64,000 nt of DNA from assembly GCA_011032825.1 (NCBI GenBank), contig JAADJZ010000031.1, positions 372,001 to 436,000 on the forward strand, given 5' to 3'. The position numbers and the translations under genes are program-made. The notes beneath the pieces were generated by a model, which was not told the origin of the DNA, did not search any database, and saw only the letters and a list, made by a program, of their open reading frames with translations. The stretch comes from Massariosphaeria phaeospora. Its lineage: Eukaryota > Ascomycota > Dothideomycetes > Pleosporales. Numbering within the stretch: the stretch's first letter is position 1; the number at the start of each line of letters is the position of its first letter. Below, piece by piece: positions 29,721 to 42,239 of the stretch.

Positions 29721-30704
29721 ATGGCACAACCCAGATCCCTCATTGCTCCGTTGAGCAGATTCGGCGCTTCAGTAGTCACAGGCCCCAAATCAGACCTTCC
29801 TCGCTTCACATCGCTGTCCTACCAAACAATACGATGCGCAACCAACAAATCCGACACCAAGAAAAAGAAGAAGGGGAGGAGCACCTTCATATGCCATGAT
29901 CTGAAGCGCGCAGACCAGTTCTCCCTTGTAGATGCAATGCAGTAAGTGTCTATGTGCTCCGCATGCCAGCGGCGAGATCTAATACAGAGCCAGCTACATC
30001 CGCGCCTTCGAAGTCGGCCGCAACCCCTCGTCCTCCAAATACGAAATGCACGTCCACCTAAAAACGATCAAAAACGGCCCCGTGGTTCGGAATCGCATGC
30101 GCCTGCCACATCCCGTGAAGACAGACATCCGGATCTGCGTCATCTGTCCCGCAGACTCGAAAGCCGCGATAGAAGCCAGAGCCGCTGGCGCAACGCTGGT
30201 AGGCGAGGACGAGATATTCAACCAGGTTAAAGAGGGCATTGTGGAGTTTGATCGGTGCATATGTTATATTGAGTCGTTGCAGAAGTTGAACAAGGCTGGC
30301 CTGGGAAGGATACTAGGTCCCAAGGGACTTATGCCCAGCACGAAGACAGGGACCGTTGTGACGCAGGTGGGGCCTGCAGTGAGGAACATGACAGGTGGCA
30401 GTGAATACCGAGAGAAAGTGGGCGTGATAAGGATGGCGATTGGGCAACTAGGGTTCACGCCGGAAGAGATGCAGAACAATATCAAGGCGTTCATGGACAC
30501 GCTGAAGAAAGACATTGGACAACTGAGCGATCGCGTAAGCAAAGACATCCATGAAGTGGTAAGTTATGCAAGGGCTAGTCGTCTTGGAACGTAGCTAACA
30601 AAGTGTAGGTCCTCAGTTCTACCAATGGACCCGGTTTCACGCTGAGCGGTGAGTTTAGAGGACCGAATTCAGTATCACCCAAGGAGCTATCTGGTCCATT
30701 GTAA
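29721..30704 (+). CDS. mrpl1: Mitochondrial large-subunit ribosomal protein uL1m
   Basis: Structural protein of the L1 stalk of the mitochondrial large ribosomal subunit. Exons 29721-29941, 29994-30558 and 30609-30704, introns 52 and 50 bp; 293 aa. The N-terminus (MAQPRSLIAPLSRFGASVV) is a basic amphipathic mitochondrial presequence. L1 features include YIRAFEVGRNP, the GRILGPKGLMPSTKTGTV loop and the C-terminal VVLSSTNGPGFTLSGEFR. The start was put at the ATG in context accATGG; an ATG 42 bp upstream (29679) in the same frame would add 14 residues and cannot be excluded. The last exon reads to TAA at 30702-30704. It is convergent with the COG2 gene, 82 bp apart. Confidence 0.93.
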
Positions 30705-30786
30705 ACGTTTCCATAGCTGTACGAACAATGTATCATAGATCTCCAACGCCATCGCTATGCAGGGTATCGTGCAGATTCCGGAGAGC

Positions 30787-31748
30787 TTATCGTTTGATGC
30801 TCAGTTCCTTCAATACTTTGACAACCTCCGCAGATTCATCCATGTCTGCATATATTTTCATAACCTTCATAACCCTGTCATATCCAAATGCTCCAGCGCT
30901 CTTCGCTTGCTGCAATGCAGTGCTGAGATCTAATAAGAGGGTATTCCGGACCTTCATTGACCGGGGTGCCTGCGCCGTGATGAAGGGATGTTGTCCAAGT
31001 CCTTTCTCGACCTCTTGCACCAACCGATATTGCAGCACATGCTTCCGCAATCTCGATATTGAGACTCCGTATGGCCCGCCCTCCTCTTCGTCAGAATCCT
31101 CTTCACTATCCGAGTCTTCGACGCCGTCGTCAGCGGCATCCTTTCCCGCCGTCTCGATAACAAGTTGTTCTTCCAGCACCTTCAACCGCGCATCGTAATC
31201 GACCAGCGCCCGTCCCACCGCGATTTTCTTCCTGATCTCGACGCGCTCGTCAACCGCCTGCCGCACTTCCTCTTCCCGCTCCACCACCTTGGTCCGCACA
31301 CTCTCGACTTCCTTCCTGAATCCCAGCAGCCCCACCCTCACCTCCTCGACCTTCTCATCGCCGTTCTTCAGACTCCGGCCTAGCCCCAAGAAATCTTGGT
31401 AATTCGAGTTGACGAGATCGAGCAGCTCCTTGCTGAGTAATTGCGACCGCGAGCGGAGTTCCGAGCGCAAATCTTCGAGCGTCTGGTGCCGATTGTGCAG
31501 TGTGGAGAGGTACGCCGAGGGCGAGAAGTCGGGCGCTAGGAAGTCGTTACGCTGGAGGGGCGCCGGGTAGGGCAGCGTGTCGTCACCATCGTCGTCGTCT
31601 GAGTTGGAATTGGAGTCTCCGAACTGGGCTGATTGTCAATTACCACAACTAGCTTTCCGCTGATAGTGCTGTGGCGTTTGCTAGAGGCTGGCGTGGCATG
31701 GGAAGGGGAGGACAAGCAACAAGGTTTACCCACGTAGAAGCGACTCAT
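30787..31748 (-). CDS. COG2: Conserved oligomeric Golgi complex subunit 2
   Basis: Subunit of the COG tethering complex, which acts in retrograde transport within the Golgi. Two exons: 31730-31748 (19 bp, MSRFYV plus one base) and 30787-31628, separated by a 101-bp intron with a gtaaac donor; 286 aa, the usual short fungal COG2 length. The N-terminal block QRNDFLAPDFSPSAYLSTLH followed by LRSELRSRSQLLSKELLDLV and NSNYQDFLGLGRSL is diagnostic of COG2. A long coiled coil (about 100-160) and an acidic stretch (DSDSEEDSDEEEGG) follow. The tiny first exon is supported by the frame and by the conserved start of the family, though exact splice choice is by eye. Confidence 0.88.
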
Positions 31749-32112
31749 TTTAGACGGCTGTATGCCATGCGCGGAGTAGGACTGGAGTGTCACCGGCCGA
31801 AAGTGTGGTTGTGTGTGAGAGGTCCGAATAAGCTACGCCACGTCGACCCAGCTCGGAAGGACGAACCGAGGCACCGGAATTTGGGGTTTGTTAAATCCAC
31901 CATGGCGCTGTCATCGATGGTTATTAATCCATCATGGATTGCGCCCGACAGTGGGGTCGGTAGTAAAGCACGTCAGGTAGGTTATGCGGCCATTTACTTG
32001 ACATCTTTTTCTTACCTTCGAATCTGACTTCCTTTTCGTACCTTCGAATCCGATCGTCTCTGTTCATTTCATCTAGTGCGCATTTCATCTTTCCAGTTAC
32101 GTCACTACACCA
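31749..32112. promoter_or_regulatory. Divergent promoter, COG2 / NADH pyrophosphatase
   Basis: 364 bp between two divergent start codons. It contains two nearly identical words, tccttcgaatctgac/tacctt-cgaatccgatc at about 32020-32055, next to the Nudix gene. No TATA box is obvious. Confidence 0.45.
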
Positions 32113-33450
32113 ATGTCCCTCCCGCAGCCCGACCTCCCGGAGCCCGCGCATCCAGCAGTCGATTCCATGCTGAGCCGGAAGTTCGGACGGGAAGTCGCAA
32201 ACTACTTCTCCGGTACGGAAACGCTCTTCCCAAACAATATTTCAATCTCTGCTAACACCTCCGGCAGGCTCTCCACTAAACCGCGTATCATTCCTCCGCC
32301 CCGACCATGCCTTCCTCTCGCAAGCCCTCAAACACCCCGACGCGAGCTTCCTCCTGTTCAACAAGCTCGAACCGCTCCTGAAATCGCCCACAGAAATCGC
32401 GTACGCGAAATTCGCCGACATCCAGCCCATCATCGGCGACGACCCGTATGCGAAGTCGGAAGAGGACGTGATCAAGGAGTACAACTCGGCGACCTATGTC
32501 CCGCAGCTGATATTTCTGGGCATCGACGAGCGGAAGGAGGGCTTCGCGTACAAAGACCGGTATAAGGGCCAGCCGTACTTCGCCGTCGATGTCTCGCCCA
32601 AGGGCCTCGTCACTGAAGCAGCAGAAGCACTGATCAAGAGCTGCCAAGCGAAGGGCCTGGAGTTCTCGAAAGGACGAATGCACATGTCGCTGCCTGCGCA
32701 AGAAGGTTCGTAAACGTTTAGACGCAGCAATATCTCCACCATCGCTAACCACACGTCTTAGCGGCCATCTACGCCGAAGCCCGCCATCTCCTCGACTGGA
32801 ACGCCCGGAACCCCTACTGCGCAGCTTGTGGTTACCAGACACTCTCCATCAACGCGGGCTTCAAGCGCACCTGCCCACCCAAAGATGTCGCGCCGTCGGT
32901 GCAGAATTCCGAACGACCACCCTGCGCGACCCGCACCGGCGTCTCGAACCTCTGCTTCCCGCGCACCGACCCCACCGTCATCATGGCCGTCGTTTCGGCC
33001 GACGGCCAACGCATGCTGCTGGGCCGTCAAAAGCGATGGCCCAAGTACTGGTACAGCACGCTGGCGGGCTTTCTCGAGCCCGCCGAGAGCGTCGAGGAAG
33101 CCGTGCGCCGCGAGGTCTGGGAAGAAAGCGGCATTTACCTCGGCCGCGTGGTGATCCACTCGACGCAGCCGTGGCCGTATCCCGCGAATCTGATGATTGG
33201 CGCCATCGGCCAGGCGATTCCTGGAGGCGAGGAGATCAATCTGGGGCATGATGCTGAGCTGGAGGACGCGAAGTGGTTTACGGCGGACGAGGTGAGGGAG
33301 GCGTTGCAGGTGGGGACGAGTGGGCTAGGAGAGGATGCCGGGCCGGGGTATAAGGAGGGTGGGTTGCGTGTGCCGCCGAAGACGGCTATCGCGAATCAGT
33401 TGATGGAGGCGGTGGTGGCGGGATTCGCGAGTGGAGCTCCGATGATATAG
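32113..33450 (+). CDS. NPY1: NADH pyrophosphatase, Nudix family (NPY1/NUDT12-like)
   Basis: Hydrolyses NADH and related dinucleotides (including NAD-capped RNA ends in studied relatives) to NMNH and AMP. Exons 32113-32212, 32268-32705 and 32762-33450, introns 55 and 56 bp; 408 aa. There is an N-terminal NUDIX-like domain and a zinc ribbon with C199-x2-C202, C217 and C234 (YCAACGYQTLSINAGFKRTC ... PPC). The Nudix box is GFLEPAE...REVWEESGI at 282-304 with all consensus residues. The motif QPWPYPANLMIG, the NADH pyrophosphatase signature that follows the box, starts at about 315. The C-terminus GAPMI is not a peroxisomal PTS1, unlike some relatives, so location is open. Divergent from COG2 and convergent with the cysteine synthase gene. 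Confidence 0.94.
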
Positions 33451-33528
33451 GTACAATGTAGAAACTCATAGACCGCACAATTAGAGGAACTACTTTGACT
33501 GTTGTTGTATTTGACGAGCTATGTGTAG

Positions 33529-34713
33529 TTAAGGCAGTACTGCGTACTTCATTAGATGTTTTGGGATCGCTCCGATAAGCTCCTTCTCCTCCAGCCACTT
33601 CTTGGAGAAAAGCCTGTCCGCATACCGGTATGCGCCATCGCAGAGGAGCGTGACCACTGTCGACCCCTTTCCGAGTTTCTCGGCCACCTCTTTCGCAGCG
33701 ACGACATTCAAGCATGAACTCGCGCCCAAATATAGGCCCTCTTCATCCAGACATCGGTAGACCATCTCGATGGTCTTCTCGTCGCTGATGTGTAGCGAAC
33801 CGTCTAGTAGGTCGATATCCGGCTGCAGGTTGTCTGTAATTCGGCCCTGCCCAATACCTTCCGTAATGGAGCCGCCCGAGCGATCCTGGATTTTTCCGCC
33901 ACTTTGGATATACGAGTGCAATACCGAGCCCGGCGGGTCCGCAAGGAAGCATTTCACCCTCCCGTCACTCTTCTCCTTCAAATATCTTGTGACACCGGCT
34001 AGTGACCCTCCGGTCCCAGTCGCGCACGTAAAGGCATCAACTGTGCCATTTGTCTGATACCAGATCTCCGGACCCGTCGTCTCGATATGTGCCTGCCGAT
34101 TCGCTGTGTTATCGAACTGGTTGGTCCAGACCGCATTGTCCAGACTGTCCGCATGTCGCTTCGCTTGGTGGTTGTAGTTCTCCGGGTTTGTGAAGGCGAC
34201 TGCGGGCACGGGATACACCTCTGCGCCGAGCAGACGGAGCAGGTCAACTTTCCCTTGCGATTGCGTGTTCGGCATGTAGATGACGAGCTTGTAGCCTTTG
34301 GAGCGACATACGTGGGCGAGCCCGATGCCCGTGTTGCCGGCGGTGCCTTCGATGACAGTGCCGCCGGGTTTCAGGAGGCCGGATTTCTCGGCATGCTCGA
34401 CGACGTAGAGGGCGGCGCGGTCTTTGACGGAGCCGCCTGGGTTTTGGAACTCTGCTTTCCCGAGGACGGTGCAGCCGGTCTCTTCGGAGAGGTGCTTGAG
34501 CTTGATGAGCGGGGTTTTTCCAATTGCTGTCCTGTATTAATTTAGGGGTAGCATGAGAACTTGGGGACCAGTACCGTCAATGAAGCCGCCATGTCCAATG
34601 CCTTGGGCTTTGGAAATGTTGATGCCCGTCTGGTATGATGCTTCCAACTGCGAAAGACTCTCTGCGTGGCGCCATGCCGAGGCCGCAAAGCTCCGCGAGG
34701 CCGTTCGAAACAT
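33529..34713 (-). CDS. Cysteine synthase-like PLP enzyme, mitochondrial (cysteine synthase 2 type)
   Basis: Beta-substitution PLP enzyme that makes cysteine from O-acetylserine and sulfide (family activity; true substrate not shown). Exons 34575-34713 and 33529-34526, intron 48 bp; 378 aa. The acceptor chosen is the second of two close AGs (gacag), because only it keeps the frame and gives [20 protein letters not shown], the family start. PLP lysine 81 lies in [21 protein letters not shown] (108-117) binds the substrate carboxylate; GTGGSLAGV binds the PLP phosphate. The N-terminus [17 protein letters not shown] looks like a mitochondrial presequence. Paralogues act on other substrates, so cysteine synthase 2-type naming is tentative. 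Convergent with the Nudix gene, divergent from YCG1. Confidence 0.9.
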
Positions 34714-35000
34714 ATTCGCGACGTGGTGTCGTTGGTGCGACCCTCACGACGTCTTCAGAATCTTGTGGAATGGCGCGTCAACTCGCAGGTGGCCGTGTCC
34801 GGTGTCCCGCATTTTATAGACTACCGGCCGGCCAATCAAAGCCCTGTTTCACCGATGGCGAAATCCCGTGCTCTCGCTCCCCCGCGCTAAGCCCATCGCG
34901 GACTGTTTACCTGCGCCAACAACAAACGGCCTCACGCCGAAGACTGCTCGGCCAGAAGCACACGACCAGCACAGCACAGCACAGCAATACGGCGACAAAG
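34714..35000. promoter_or_regulatory. Divergent promoter, cysteine synthase / YCG1
   Basis: 287 bp between two divergent start codons; includes a cagcacagcacagcacagcaat tract just before YCG1. No clear TATA box. Confidence 0.45.
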
Positions 35001-38000
35001 ATGCCCGGACGCCCCCCTGCCCGGTCGGCGCGGTCCTCCAGTGCAGCCGGAACTCGCAAATCCTCCTCTGCCACCACCACCAAATTGCGCGGCGCATCCG
35101 CACGCACCTCCGCGAACGCCGTCGAGCTGCCCGACGAAGGCCCAGTTACCTCTCTTCGAACCCAGATATGCCAGATTTTCAGCGAAGCGCAGAGGACGAC
35201 GGCGGTCCAGCGCAAGCTGGTCGTGAACCTGCGGAATGTGCAGGAAGCGTGCTGCTACGAGCCGGCGAATCCGAAGAAGAAGCGCAAGGAGGACGAGGAC
35301 TACGACGAGACCCAGTTCAACGACGAAGTGACGCGATGTGTCTTGCGCATCCTGTCGGTGAAGAAGAGCGAGCCGGTGGGCGATCGCGTAGTCCGGTTTC
35401 TGGGCTTGTTTCTGCAGAAGGCTACGCAGCTAGGTGGGGAGGTCTCCGCTCACAGCTGGATGCGCAAGGCTGACTTGCATGGCAGACTACCAGATATATC
35501 AGCCCGAAGGCATGGAAGGGGTTGGCGCGCCAGAGACGCCGAGTAGCCGACTGACGTCCACCATCATGTCGACCCTGCTCAACTTCCTCCCCGCCAAAGA
35601 CAAGGTTGTCCGCTTCCGGGCTGTCCAGACTGTCTCCCATATTGTCAACAACCTGGAGCAAATTGACGACGACTTGTTTGACTTGATTCGGATGGGGCTG
35701 CTGAAGCGCCTGAGAGACAAGGAGGCCTCGGTCCGCGTTCAAGCAGCGCTTGGCCTGGGCCGCCTGGCCGGAAACGACGACGAAGAGGATGACGACGAAG
35801 ACAGCGATGATGACACTGCGGGAAGTATCTTGATTAAGCTACTCGATATCATGCAGAACGATCCAAGCGCCGACGTACGCCGCACCGTGCTTTCAAATCT
35901 TCAATACAAGACTTCGAATCTGCCCTGGATCAAGGAGCGGGCTCGTGATCTGGATCCAGCACTTCGACGCATCGTGTATGGGAAGATTTTGCCCACTCTA
36001 GGAGACTTCCGCCACTTCTCCCTAGTTGAGCGCGAGAAACTGATTCGATGGGGCCTGAGAGATCGAGATGATACTGTTCGCAAGGCCACAGCTCGTCTCT
36101 TCCGTGAACGGTGGCTTGAGGATTGCGCTGCCACCCACGATCCCACGCCGGCCGAGGAGAGAGCACCGGGCGAAGTGGCTGCTCCCAACCTTGAGGCTCT
36201 TCTGGAACTGCTTGAGCGAATCGATGTTGCACGATCTGGGATTGAGGGCGGCATGGCGCACGAGGCGATGCGGGAATTCTGGGATGGCCGACCGGATTAT
36301 CGGGAGTACATCACCTTTGACGATGATTTCTGGAACGATCTCACTGCGGAAAGCGCGTTCATAGCACGCAGCCTGAACGACTACTGCCGAGGACATGAGG
36401 AGGACAGAATCCAGGATATACTCGAGGATAAGATGCCCGTAGTCACCAAGTTCGCCTTCTTCGTCCAGAAGTATCTCAATGACCTGATCGAACTCGTAAA
36501 TAAAACAGCACTCATGGAGGAAGATGATCCCGATGCTGAGGAAGCGCAAGAAGAAGAAGAAGACCAAGACTTTATAGTACAGCAGCTTCTTCACATCGCC
36601 CTCACGCTCGATTACACCGACGAGGTCGGAAGACGGCAGATGTTCTCCATTATGCGAGAGGCCATTGCTCGCGCCCAGCTCCCAGAGGAATGCACAAAGC
36701 TCGCAGTTGAGGTTTTGCGCATGACCTGTGGCACACGGGGCGAGGCCGACTTCCTAGCAGTAATCGTGGAAGCTATTGCTGAAGTTCGAGACACGCTCAT
36801 GGATGACGAAGACGATACCATAGAAGGAGGAGATGGAGTAGAAGGAGGAGAAGATATCAACGACAGTTTCCACTCCGCACAGTCCGATATCAGTGAAGGG
36901 TCTACCATAGAAGTCAAGGCTGGCAAGAAGGGCAAGGAAGTGGATCCGGAGAAGGAAGAAGAGACTCGCATCCGCACCATCATGGTGTACTCGAAGTGTC
37001 TTCACATTGCGCAATGCACGTTGCAGAATGTGCACTGTGATCTGGAGCAGAACAATTCGCTAACGTCGATGTTGAACACGTTGATTGTGCCGGCTATCCG
37101 GAATCAAGAAGCTATGATTCGAGAGCGTGGTATAGTCTGCTTGGGATTGTGCTCACTCCTGAGCAAGGTACGCTGTGCTTCCAAAACTGCTGAGCAACGT
37201 GCTAACATTGGTGTAGAATCTAGCTTCGAGTAACCTCGAGCTTTTCATGCACTGCTTCGCCCAAGGCCACGATGCTCTCAAAGAAATTGTAATCCAAGTC
37301 CTCGCCGATATCATCATCACACATCCAGCCCTCCTCGCCCCAGTGTCAGACCCGGACGACACCACTACCGAAGATGCAGACACAGATGCGGCACCCAAGC
37401 CGAACCCCTTAGTCAGGGGCATCACCAAAACCTTTCTCAAAGCCTTCAACTCGGAAAACCGGTCGTTAAGCCTCATGGCCTGCACTGCGGCCTCCAAACT
37501 TCTCCTGCTCAACATCCTACCTCCAGCCCCTACAGCCGACATCCTCAAAGCCTTCACCCGCGCCTACTTCAACCCCGAGACGGCAGCAAACCCCGCACTC
37601 CGCCAGGCCCTCAGCTACTTCCTCCCCGTCTTCTGCCACTCCAAGCTCAAGAACGCGCTGCTCATGGCGCAAATCGCAGTCGCCGTAGTCTATAAGCTCC
37701 TCGCTCTGCGCGAGGACCCCGCCGACGACGACGACGCTATGGTCAGTTGGCCTGTAATCTGCGCGCACTTAGCCGAGTGGACCGACGGCCGCAAAGTCGT
37801 CGGCGCCACGGAGCTCGGCCTCGACGGCAAGATGGCGAGCTCGGGCATGGCCGAAGAACCGCACGTGTGTCTCGCCATCGAGGTGCTGGAGCGTGCGCTC
37901 AACAGCGGGTGCTCGAAGGACGAGCGCAAGCCGCTGTTGGGTCTGCTGACGAAGCTGCACATCGCGCCAGCGGCACCGCCGTCGAAGGCTGGCAGCCAAG

Positions 38001-38476
38001 AGGGCGTCGACGAAGACACGCTGACCACGCTACACGCTCTCGTCACAGAGGCTGTGGAGGCTCACCTCGCCGCTGACGCTACGTCGCGCAACTACCTTGC
38101 CAAACTCGATGCCAGCCTCACGAAGCGGCTCGGCGACGTTGAGCCTGCGACACAGATCCCTGATCAGGATGACGAAGACGACGGCGAGGGGGAAGCCACG
38201 GAGGTGCCGAGGGAGCATGAGCATGACCCCGAGCAGGACGAGGATGGGGATGGACATAGGGAGACCGATATAGGAGACGAGATCACGCTTGCGAGTCTGC
38301 AGGGCGAGGGCACGCGGATGCCGCTAGAAGACGAGGACGAGGAAGAGGGCGATGTGGAAGATGACGACGATGTCACGATGACGGGGGTACCGTTGCCTGA
38401 GCGCAGGAAAGCTGCGGTCACGGAAAGCGATATTGTGGATAGTTTGCTGGATAGTGAGATGGACATGGAGGGATGA
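35001..38476 (+). CDS. YCG1: Condensin complex subunit G (CAP-G / Ycg1 / Cnd3)
   Basis: HEAT-repeat subunit of condensin, which compacts mitotic chromosomes. Exons 35001-35433, 35486-37167 and 37217-38476, introns 52 and 49 bp; 1124 aa, the usual size. Residues 1-45 are basic and Ser/Arg-rich. HEAT-like repeats follow, including DKVVRFRAVQTVSHIVNNLE and DKEASVRVQAALGLGRLAGN, an acidic linker, and DPSADVRRTVLSNL. The middle and C-terminal parts match CAP-G (IVCLGLCSLLSK / NLASSNLELFMHCFAQGHD across the second intron). The acidic tail with Asp/Glu runs (about 1030-1120) is typical. The first intron uses a gtgggg donor and is the only frame-keeping choice of normal length; a branch-like ctgac sits 16 bp before its acceptor. 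Confidence 0.93.
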
Positions 38477-39130
38477 GGGCTGAGGACTGGCTGACGATAT
38501 GGATATGGATATGGATATGGTTGGCGCATATATCTGCTTGGGACGACGGTGTCAGTGGAGTTTGGGCTGTCGCACATATTGGGTGGGTTGTTTGGGATGA
38601 TGGGATGGGGTGGGATCGCTAGGCGTGGCTTGGAGTTCGCATGTCCATTGTCTGGACAGTGAACTGGTAACCTCATGCCCTTCGAGTAATGCACGCTATA
38701 CGATGCCGACGTTTTGTCAAATGCATACATGGTTTCTTATTCTTCAAACTATTCTTCTCATTTCGAGTGCCTAATCATTTATCTCTACCCATTCTAACAC
38801 CATCCATCCACATTCTCTCATTACGTACTCCCAACCCCCCGCACACACTCTCTCTCTATCAAGCCTCACGACGCCCACACGAAGCACTATAGCATCGTGT
38901 ATGATAACACCGCATCCATCATACACCTCACAACAGAACCAACCAAACCAAACGAAACACGCAACAGCTACACGGCCCAGTCCAACCAGTACAGTGCTCT
39001 GCTGTACAATGCAGCAGTAAACAAATAGTTTATGCATGCCTGTATACCGAGTTATCTCGCCCAGCCGCAATAACGTATTCCACCACTGAGCGGGTCAACC
39101 CACTAAGTAGATCAAAAATGCTTGGCAGCA
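38477..39130. other. 3' flank of YCG1 up to the isochore boundary
   Basis: No supported gene. It contains the gatatg repeat (38496-38520), a C/T/A-rich stretch around 38760-38890, and the last GC-balanced sequence before the AT-rich block begins at about 39130-39150. Confidence 0.5.
38496..38520. repeat. Hexanucleotide microsatellite (gatatg)4
   Basis: Four perfect gatatg units plus one base, 20 bp after the YCG1 stop codon. Confidence 0.9.
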
Positions 39131-40006
39131 CCAACTCATGCTACGCATCTTTAATTTTATTACTATTAAACAAAAAGCCTACGTACATCGTGCTTGCATC
39201 TAATTTAGAAAATATTTCTGTATTTTTTCTGCACGTGCGCGTGTTATGCCTAGTTTCGTCGCAATTTCCACAGCGCCGTACAGCTAGTTAAGCTAGTTCT
39301 TGATTACTACTACTACTACAAGCTTTTTTAGATTGCTAAAGTAGTGTAAACGCTTTAGCAGCTAACGTAAACTACTAGTAACCTAGCTAAACTAGTAACC
39401 TAGCTAAACTAGTAACTTAGCTAAAAAATGCTAAAACTACGAATACTAACTTGCTTCTACTATAGCACTATGCTTACACCTACAAACGCGCAATTACGTA
39501 AATACAAAAGTAAACTTTTTTTTGCTTTTAAAGCTTTTAAAGCTAGCAAATTCTAAAGCCTTTGCGCAGCTACATAGTTTTTTACTATTAATTACTATTA
39601 ACTTGCTAAACGCAATAAAGAAATACTTTTTAGTTTAAAAACTACTTTTACTCTTTGTAAGCTTACAAGTACTAAAGAAAAAACAATTGTTTAATACATT
39701 CTTAACTTTAACGCGCAAGAATTCGCGCTTTTTTTATCTAAAGTAGCTAATATAGCTAATAAACTGCTAGGTAAGCGTAGTAGCAAGCTAGTATAGTACT
39801 CGTACGCGCAATAAGCTAGTACAACTAATAAGCTACTTTAACTAAAATTAGTACTTGCAAAAACGAAACTATAAAGCTATATATTAATTTAACTATTATA
39901 AAATTTTCTAGTGTAGTACTATATAGAAGCTTTTGCATTTTTTGCACTATTTAAATTTTTGTACTACTTTAATTTAGCAGCTTTGCGTAGTAGTTTTAAG
40001 TAGAAG
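39131..40006. other. AT-rich degraded repeat DNA, no gene
   Basis: Composition changes sharply here: A/T dominates, gg and cc become rare, and words such as gctagt, agctaa and ttagct dominate. Short degenerate repeats (ctaaactagtaacctag, about 39378-39420) are present. No gene; probably an older inactivated repeat next to the retrotransposon. Confidence 0.6.
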
Positions 40007-40011
40007 CTACG
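40007..40011. repeat. Target-site duplication, left copy (CTACG)
   Basis: ctacg directly before the 5' LTR is repeated exactly after the 3' LTR at 46544-46548. Five bases is the normal duplication for Ty3/gypsy integrases. Confidence 0.9.
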
Positions 40012-40443
40012 TGTTACGATCTAGTATTACAACTAGGCTTAGCGCAAAGCGCTTGGGTTATAAGCTACTAATAGAGTTACACAGCAAGCTAACTAAACCT
40101 CGGTTACGTAACCGCTTACTAGTAAGCGCTTAGAAATAAGCGCGCTTAATAGTAAGCGCTTAGCAACAAGCACTGCTTAATAGCGAGCGCTTAAGAATAA
40201 GCAAAGAACATTTTCTAAGTATATAAACTACAAAAGACAACGCACTCTTATAGTTGTTGTTTTTAATTTTACAATCTACAAGTTAACTTTTACTTTAACT
40301 TTTATACTCTTTGTAGAACGAAGCTTGCTACTGCTTTAGTATCAAACGCTATACAACTTTCTCTAGTCTATCGAACTTACTCAATTTCTAAGAACCAACT
40401 AAAGCCTAATAAAAAACTCTTTCAAGTCTGCTTAGCCTTTACA
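40012..40443 (+). repeat. 5' LTR of the chromovirus
   Basis: 432 bp, TG...CA ends, with a TATA-like tatataaact at about 40220. It differs from the 3' LTR at roughly 27 positions, every one a transition, with no indel. Confidence 0.93.
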
Positions 40444-40499
40444 TATTAAAAACCTTAAGATAAGTAATACTTTAATAACTACTTTTTTTTATACTCGCA

Positions 40500-41300
40500 C
40501 TAGCGGTACGAAAGTAGCGAAGCTTAACTTCTACTATAGAGATCGCTTGAAGCTAGAAAACTAGTTACTCTAGTTTAACTTTTTTTTTAAGTTTAAAGAT
40601 AACTATGTTGACAACGTTAACAAGGCATCTCTAATAGCTTCTTACATAAAAAAAACAGCTCTTAAGTAAGTTCAACTTTACTTAAAAAAGTACCTAGATA
40701 GCGACAACAACAAAGACATAATTACACGCATGTTCAAAAATCGCGCTGTGTTTAAAAACAAGCTGCAACAATTCTATGCGATCGCTAATAAACCTGCTAT
40801 CGCAGAAAAAACTATCTAACAAATGCGCTAGACTAAGTTAGCTAGAAACTATGCTAACTTGTTTTAACAGTACTCTATCTAAACTAACTAAAACAACAAA
40901 GCACTTATGCGCATGTACAAGCAAAAGCTAAAAAATAACGTTAAAGCAGAACTAATGCGCTCTAAAGCAGCTACAGACACTTTAGACAACTTAATTAAAA
41001 AATTAATTTGCTTCGACAATAAGTTGTACAAACTCGCAATTAAAACGCGAGCTAAAGCAAAGTTCTACGCACTAAAGAGCAACAGAAGTTATATACTTAA
41101 CACTAGCTAGCGTTAAGTACAAACTTAACACTTGCGCTTAGCAAGCGTATACAACTTAGCTTAAAGTTACAAACTTATGCACCTCAACAACTTCAACAAA
41201 AGCAAACTAATTAACAGACAATTAAAGTATAGCAAGAAAACAAGAACTTGCTATAATTGTAGCAAACTAAGCTACATCTCTAGCAACTGTTACTAGAAAA
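40500..41300 (+). pseudogene. Degenerate gag with zinc knuckle
   Basis: Frame fragments read as a retroelement capsid protein; the longest open piece (40907-41110) is lysine-rich. A CCHC-type knuckle is readable at 41249-41290 as CYNC-x9-C with spacing C-x2-C-x4-x-x4-C, but the expected His is Tyr (tac), as from a CAC-to-TAC change. Many TAG/TAA stops. A second, also broken, copy lies at 61281-63029. Confidence 0.8.
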
Positions 41301-42239
41301 ACAAAGTTGTTTAACAGTTAAACGTACTGTCCAATGCTACAAGTAGTATTAATAAAAAATAAAAAGTAATTACTTTTATAGATGTTAAGAGTTAGAGAGA
41401 ACAGTCGCCTAAAAGAATAAGTTTAGCTAAAGAAAAATTGCTTTGTAACGATACTAACTCTTTGATAGACAAAGAATACGAGTTACTAGACGAGCAACCA
41501 AACCTACCAAATACTACGAAACATTGAGACTAGATTATTAAGAAAAAACGAGTACGAAGAATCTATTAATCTAATACTCTACTCTAAGACGATGTACCTA
41601 ATTACAACGAAGCAGTGTAGAAATATTTTAACGAGCCCAACTAATAGCTTACAAAGAAAAACAAACAAGGAATCTATTAAGAGCTTAAAAAAGCAAGACG
41701 CTTTAAAGAAAATATTTTACTTCTAGATCTAAACGAATCGGCTACTAAGAAACACTAGCACGATAAAGTAGCAAGAGAATTTTAACGATGCTTTAGAAAA
41801 AAACGCGACAACGCGAACTCTTACAGACTACAGTACTACTTAGACTACTAGAATTCAAAACACGCGAAAATGTTATGGATAGTGTACTTTTACGACTACT
41901 GTTTTACTTACTACTTAGACAAGCAAGGCACAAAATAGTTCTCTAAAAAAAAAAGCTAATCTTGCCTTTGAAAGTAGTTTGACTGCAAGAACAACACTTG
42001 CAAATACTACTTATAAAACAAACGCAACATATCGCACTTCTTTAAAAAAAACAACTTAGCGGAATTGCTCGCAATGCAAATGCTTGTAAACAACAACTGC
42101 ACTTAAGCTTAATAGCAAACTTGCCTACACTCTAACTGCGCACAGCATTAGACTTTTAAAAAAGCTAACGAATTTAGTACGAATTTTTTTTTAGGCTAGC
42201 AACGCCTAGCTTCGAAGTTAGACAAATTAACGTAATCAA

